Under the pieces are notes generated by a model. That model saw only the letters and a program-made list of their open reading frames with translations. It made no database searches and had not been told where the DNA came from. A program made the position numbers and the translations under genes. A DNA stretch of 5,628 nucleotides from Patescibacteria group bacterium (lineage in GTDB: Bacteria > Patescibacteriota > Microgenomatia > UBA8517): the NCBI GenBank assembly GCA_018826545.1, contig JAHKAL010000032.1, forward strand, positions 1-5,628, in the 5' to 3' direction. Of this stretch, positions 3,701 through 5,628 are shown in pieces; position 1 is the stretch's first letter; each line of letters begins with the position of its first letter.

Positions 3701-4480
3701 ATGGACAAAACATTAGTTCAAAACAAAACAAAAGGATTACTTAAAAAGGCAGATAAACCGAGAGAATTCATAAAAGGATTACAAGAGCTTTTTAAGTCCT
3801 TAATAGATAAAGAAGCAACAAAAAATTACCTGAGGATTATTCCGGATACTGGAAAATTTTTCGGGGTTCCGTTTCCTATTTTGAGAGTCATAGCTACTGA
3901 GATAGGAAAATTTGTTCAGAAAGAACCAACAGAAGCAAAACTTTTGTTAGAAGCTATCTGGAATGAAGGTTCCTTTGAATCGAGACAGATAGCAGGAAAA
4001 AGCTTGGAGAAGCTCGGTTCAAAAAATCCAAAAATTTGTCTGGACTTTGTATCTTCAGTATTACCTGATCTTGATAACTGGGCTGTTTGCGATAATCTCG
4101 CCATGTGCGGAATAGAAACAATAGTTTGTCAGAATCCCGAACTTGTTTTACCACTTTCCGAAAAATGGATTAAAGATAAAAATAAATGGATCAGGCGTTT
4201 TGGAGTGGTAAGTTTACGAGGATACAAGAAAATTCAAATAACAGATAAGGTTTTCGGGATTCTTGGTCTGGTCATGGAAGATAAAGACAAAGATATAAAA
4301 AAGGCAGTTTCTTGGATTTTAAGAGAGATAACAAAAAGTAATTCTGATGAAGTAACAAACTTCTTGACCAAATGGGCAAAGACGAATCCAAATAGAGACA
4401 CTATCTGGATTATTAAAGACGGAATAAAAAAATTAACTAATCAAAATCAGAAAAGAATTTGCCGCCAAAGAAAAACTTGA
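3701..4480 (+). CDS. AlkD-type DNA alkylation-repair glycosylase (HEAT-like repeats)
   Basis: The protein is 259 aa and is built of helical HEAT-like repeats. The residues that define AlkD are present with the family's exact spacing. W127 and D131 (DNWAVCD), R166 and W205 correspond to Bacillus cereus AlkD W109, D113, R148 and W187, all offset by 18. D131 is the expected catalytic acid. The family excises N3- and N7-alkylated purines from DNA without base flipping, starting base-excision repair. The ATG at 3701 is 2 nt after the zinc-ribbon stop. There is no strong Shine-Dalgarno, which is consistent with coupling. The last 15 or so residues (NQNQKRICRQRKT) look non-conserved and run into a GC-rich intergenic island, so the extreme C-terminus may be recently altered. 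The gene stops with TGA, the only one in the window to do so. Confidence 0.92.
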   Translation: MDKTLVQNKTKGLLKKADKPREFIKGLQELFKSLIDKEATKNYLRIIPDTGKFFGVPFPILRVIATEIGKFVQKEPTEAKLLLEAIWNEGSFESRQIAGKSLEKLGSKNPKICLDFVSSVLPDLDNWAVCDNLAMCGIETIVCQNPELVLPLSEKWIKDKNKWIRRFGVVSLRGYKKIQITDKVFGILGLVMEDKDKDIKKAVSWILREITKSNSDEVTNFLTKWAKTNPNRDTIWIIKDGIKKLTNQNQKRICRQRKT

Positions 4481-4494
4481 AATCGTCCTTTTCG

Positions 4495-4550
4495 CTTCCG
4501 CTTCAAGGTGAGGCGGGCGGAAGGGGGGTTTGGGGGGAATTCCGCCCGCC
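4495..4550 (+). repeat. GC/G-rich island with competing inverted repeats
   Basis: GGCGGGCGGAA (4512-4522) and TTCCGCCCGCC (4540-4550) form a perfect 11-bp stem. The 17-nt loop contains two runs of six G separated by TTT. Just upstream, CTTCCGC (4495-4501) can pair instead with GCGGAAG (4517-4523), so the middle arm has two mutually exclusive partners. The island lies between the AlkD stop and the next gene. It has no U-run right after the stem, so it is not a standard intrinsic terminator. Its composition is very unlike the surrounding AT-rich DNA. Confidence 0.7.
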
Positions 4551-4612
4551 GAGCCCAGACGCAATTTCGGTTCGGATATTTTCAAACAGACACCGCCCTA
4601 TTATTCTTTTAC

Positions 4613-4641
4613 TTGAATTTTTCTTATTTATTAATTAAACT
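4613..4641 (+). promoter_or_regulatory. Candidate promoter for the microprotein/Excalibur pair
   Basis: TTGAAT (4613-4618) and TAAACT (4636-4641) are separated by 17 nt and each match consensus at four of six positions. Initiation would fall at about 4648, next to ATG 4649, again implying little or no leader. No Shine-Dalgarno precedes that ATG. Confidence 0.35.
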
Positions 4642-4648
4642 GAAAACA

Positions 4649-4741
4649 ATGAGTAAAATTACAGGAAATAAAAGATTCAGATTAGTAGTTATAGTTTTAC
4701 TTATCCTTGTTATTTCATATTTGCTTTATTCAGTTTGGTAA
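4649..4741 (+). CDS. 30-aa single-TM microprotein (hypothetical)
   Basis: A basic N-terminus (MSKITGNKRFR) is followed by one hydrophobic helix (about 12-28, LVVIVLLILVISYLLYS) and a terminal Val-Trp. The ORF runs further upstream in frame, but that part translates the GC-rich island and is not protein-like, so ATG 4649 is the sensible start. The stop lies 3 nt before the Excalibur-domain gene, in the same direction, suggesting a two-gene unit. The positive-inside rule predicts Nin-Cout. It could be a small membrane partner of the next protein or an uncharacterised microprotein. Chance coding in AT-rich DNA cannot be excluded at this length. Confidence 0.5.
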   Translation: MSKITGNKRFRLVVIVLLILVISYLLYSVW

Positions 4742-4744
4742 AAT

Positions 4745-5119
4745 ATGGCAATTCCAAAAATTAAATCATTAGAAAATGCTTCGAAAGGAACTAAAAAGGT
4801 TATTAAACCAATATTGATAATCCTTTTGGCAATTTTAGCTGGAGCTTTTGGACTTGAGGCTACTAACAATGACTGGGATTTAGGAAAATTAATGTCTGGT
4901 TCTTCTTTTGAGGAAGCAAAAGTAATGCGTGACAAAGAAGGAAATGTTGTAACAAGTGGAGGAAAGTACACTGACGAATATAATTGTGATGATTTTAAAA
5001 CTCAAATTGAAGCTCAAGAATTTTTTGATAAGTCCGGTGGAGTAAGTGAAGATACAAATAGACTCGATGGAGATAAGGACGGCATAGCCTGCGAAAGTTT
5101 ACCCAAAGGTAAAGAATAA
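4745..5119 (+). CDS. Membrane-anchored Excalibur calcium-binding domain protein
   Basis: The protein is 124 aa. A basic N-terminus (K5 to K21) precedes one TM helix or uncleaved signal anchor (about 20-38). A spacer of about 40 residues follows, then a C-terminal Excalibur domain (about 79-119). The domain begins YNCDDFKTQ and ends RLDGDKDGIACE. The DxDxDG calcium loop is D108-D110-D112-G113, and C81 and C116 probably form a disulfide. Excalibur domains sit outside the cell and often accompany surface nucleases such as thermonuclease-type proteins. No nuclease domain is present here, so it may be a stand-alone surface module or act with a separately encoded nuclease. The start follows the microprotein stop by 3 nt, with no clear ribosome-binding site. 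Confidence 0.88.
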   Translation: MAIPKIKSLENASKGTKKVIKPILIILLAILAGAFGLEATNNDWDLGKLMSGSSFEEAKVMRDKEGNVVTSGGKYTDEYNCDDFKTQIEAQEFFDKSGGVSEDTNRLDGDKDGIACESLPKGKE

Positions 5120-5178
5120 CAATTTAACTTCTTCTTAAAAGAGCTTTTAACAAATATTTATATTTTAATTGATGTTGT

Positions 5179-5219
5179 TATAATCAAATTATCTTGTCTA
5201 TTATTTCATTAAAAGGTGG
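5179..5219 (+). promoter_or_regulatory. mscL -10 element and Shine-Dalgarno
   Basis: A perfect TATAAT (5179-5184) would start transcription near 5191, giving a leader of nearly 40 nt. AGGTGG (5214-5219) lies 9 nt before ATG 5229 and is a good ribosome-binding site that supports this start. No good -35 is visible at 17 nt upstream. Confidence 0.6.
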
Positions 5220-5228
5220 TGATTAAAA

Positions 5229-5528
5229 ATGAAAGGATTTATAGAATTTGTTCGCAAGCAAGGAGTAATGGGACTAGCTATTGGTTTTATTCTAGGTGGA
5301 GCTGTATCTAAAGTAGTTTCATCTCTAGTAGAGAATATCATTAACCCAATTTTAGGAGTTGCCTTAGGATCAGTCGGAGGACTAAAAGAAGCAATCCTCA
5401 AAATAGGTTCAACCGAAATTCTTTGGGGAAGTTTTTTAAGTACAACAATTGATTTTTTGGTAGTTGCACTTGTTGTCTATTGTGGAGTTAAACTCCTTCA
5501 TCTTGATAAATTAGACAAAAAAGAATAA
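5229..5528 (+). CDS. mscL: Large-conductance mechanosensitive channel MscL (short form)
   Basis: The protein is 99 aa. It has the MscL N-terminal amphipathic helix (MKGFIEFVRKQGV). TM1 (about 14-42) contains the pore-lining pattern GLAIGFILGGAVSKVVSSLV and ends INPILG. A short periplasmic loop (about 45-66) leads to TM2 (about 68-91, with TIDFLVVALVVY). The chain ends in LDKLDKKE and lacks the cytoplasmic C-terminal helix bundle of the 136-aa E. coli protein. That helix is known to be dispensable for gating. The channel opens under membrane tension and releases solutes during hypo-osmotic shock. It has its own promoter and ribosome-binding site and is a single-gene unit converging with the ComF-like gene, 19 nt away. 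Confidence 0.96.
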   Translation: MKGFIEFVRKQGVMGLAIGFILGGAVSKVVSSLVENIINPILGVALGSVGGLKEAILKIGSTEILWGSFLSTTIDFLVVALVVYCGVKLLHLDKLDKKE

Positions 5529-5547
5529 TTAATTTTTATAAAAAACA

Positions 5548-5628
5548 TTATCTTTTAGTTATTGTTAAAGCAATAACAGTTTTTATTCCCTTCTTTTTTA
5601 AGACTTTTGTCATCTCTTTTATTGTTGA
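5548..5628 (-). CDS. ComF-like phosphoribosyltransferase, C-terminal end (partial)
   Basis: On the minus strand the last 81 bases form an open frame of 26 codons plus TAA (5548-5550), entering from outside the window. It reads STIKEMTKVLKKKGIKTVIALTITKR. This matches the ending typical of ComF/amidophosphoribosyltransferase-like proteins: a helix after the 'TGAT/S' PRPP loop, then K/R-x-G-x-K-x-V-x-A-L-T-x-A-K/R. The Ser-Thr at the edge would belong to that loop. ComF proteins are cytoplasmic and are linked to DNA uptake. The piece is short, so another PRTase is possible. It converges with mscL, leaving 19 nt between the stops. Confidence 0.65.
   Translation of the reverse strand, partial: STIKEMTKVLKKKGIKTVIALTITKR
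5558..5584 (+). terminator. Candidate mscL terminator inside the 3' end of the convergent gene
   Basis: GTTATTG (5558-5564) and CAATAAC (5571-5577) form a 7-bp stem with a 6-nt loop. AG and a run of five T (5580-5584) follow. It lies 29 nt past the mscL stop and within the coding end of the minus-strand gene. A second AT-only palindrome, TTTTTATAAAAA (5533-5544), lies between the two stops and could act in both directions. Both are weak. Confidence 0.4.

Noticed and set aside
3336..3731. A 131-aa minus-strand ORF with many aromatic and Leu residues.
   Set aside because: It is antisense to the well-supported zinc-ribbon gene and its upstream region.
1974..4480. UGA recoding (as in some Patescibacteria): TGA 1974 and TGA 4478 are each followed by an open frame in the same frame.
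   Set aside because: None of the conserved domains contains an in-frame TGA. Reading through 4478 gives low-complexity translation of a hairpin island, and no UCA-anticodon tRNA is visible. UGA as stop is simpler.
4452..4511. A short alternate-frame ending (KEFAAKEKLEIVLFASASR) overlapping the AlkD C-terminus, hinting at a frameshift.
   Set aside because: It is protein-like, but I recognise no family in it, and a TAA at 4434 closes the frame upstream. It is too short to call.
4508..4648. A 77-aa protein starting at 4508.
   Set aside because: The first 47 residues translate the G-rich inverted-repeat island. Only the part from ATG 4649 looks like a protein.
5137..5153. A terminator hairpin TTAAAA-GAGC-TTTTAA between the Excalibur gene and mscL.
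   Set aside because: The stem is entirely A/T with no following U-run; too weak to annotate.

Overview
The window looks like chromosome from a Candidate Phyla Radiation (Patescibacteria) bacterium. It is AT-rich and compact. Its genes are short, and several have a form I associate with that group: an XRE-type HTH ending in LDDLLKL, a 90-aa CxxC/CxxC zinc-ribbon protein, a short MscL and Nudix proteins beginning RQFSAGG. MscL and the ComF-like C-terminus argue for Bacteria rather than Archaea. This placement is inferred from protein character, not from a marker gene.

Layout. Positions 1-760 (minus strand) read as one unit: a two-TM membrane protein, then tRNA-Arg(GCG), then tRNA-Ser(CGA). A divergent promoter region (about 761-826) separates it from a plus-strand unit made of tRNA-Ser(GCT), tRNA-Ser(TGA) and two overlapping Nudix-fold genes. 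The first Nudix box is degenerate and the second is intact. Next comes a free-standing two-motif LAGLIDADG homing endonuclease with an N-terminal HTH (1980-2996). It ends 3 nt before tRNA-Ser(GGA) (3000-3085). After a GC-rich hairpin island there is an XRE-family HTH ORF with no usable start codon. A tightly coupled pair follows: zinc-ribbon protein and AlkD-type DNA glycosylase. A second GC/G-rich inverted-repeat island (4495-4573) precedes a 30-aa single-TM microprotein and a membrane-anchored Excalibur-domain protein. The window closes with mscL and, converging on it from the minus strand, the last 26 codons of a ComF-like phosphoribosyltransferase.

How the parts work together. All four serine isoacceptors needed for the six Ser codons (CGA, GCT, TGA, GGA) lie within 3.1 kb, interleaved with protein genes that probably share their transcripts. 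The homing endonuclease may be parasitising the tRNA-Ser(GGA) locus. AlkD (alkylated-base excision) and the Nudix enzyme (nucleotide clean-up or signalling) are nucleic-acid maintenance functions. MscL and the Excalibur protein act at the envelope. Several starts (760, 1035, 1980, possibly 4649) sit 6-10 nt after a -10-like hexamer and lack a Shine-Dalgarno, which suggests leaderless mRNAs. The genes at 3426 and 5229 have good Shine-Dalgarno sites.

I see no convincing multi-gene undescribed defence or mobile system. The best leads are the homing endonuclease/tRNA-Ser arrangement, the active plus degenerate Nudix pair, the start-less HTH gene, the two related GC-rich intergenic islands, and the unmodified-type tRNA-Arg(GCG).
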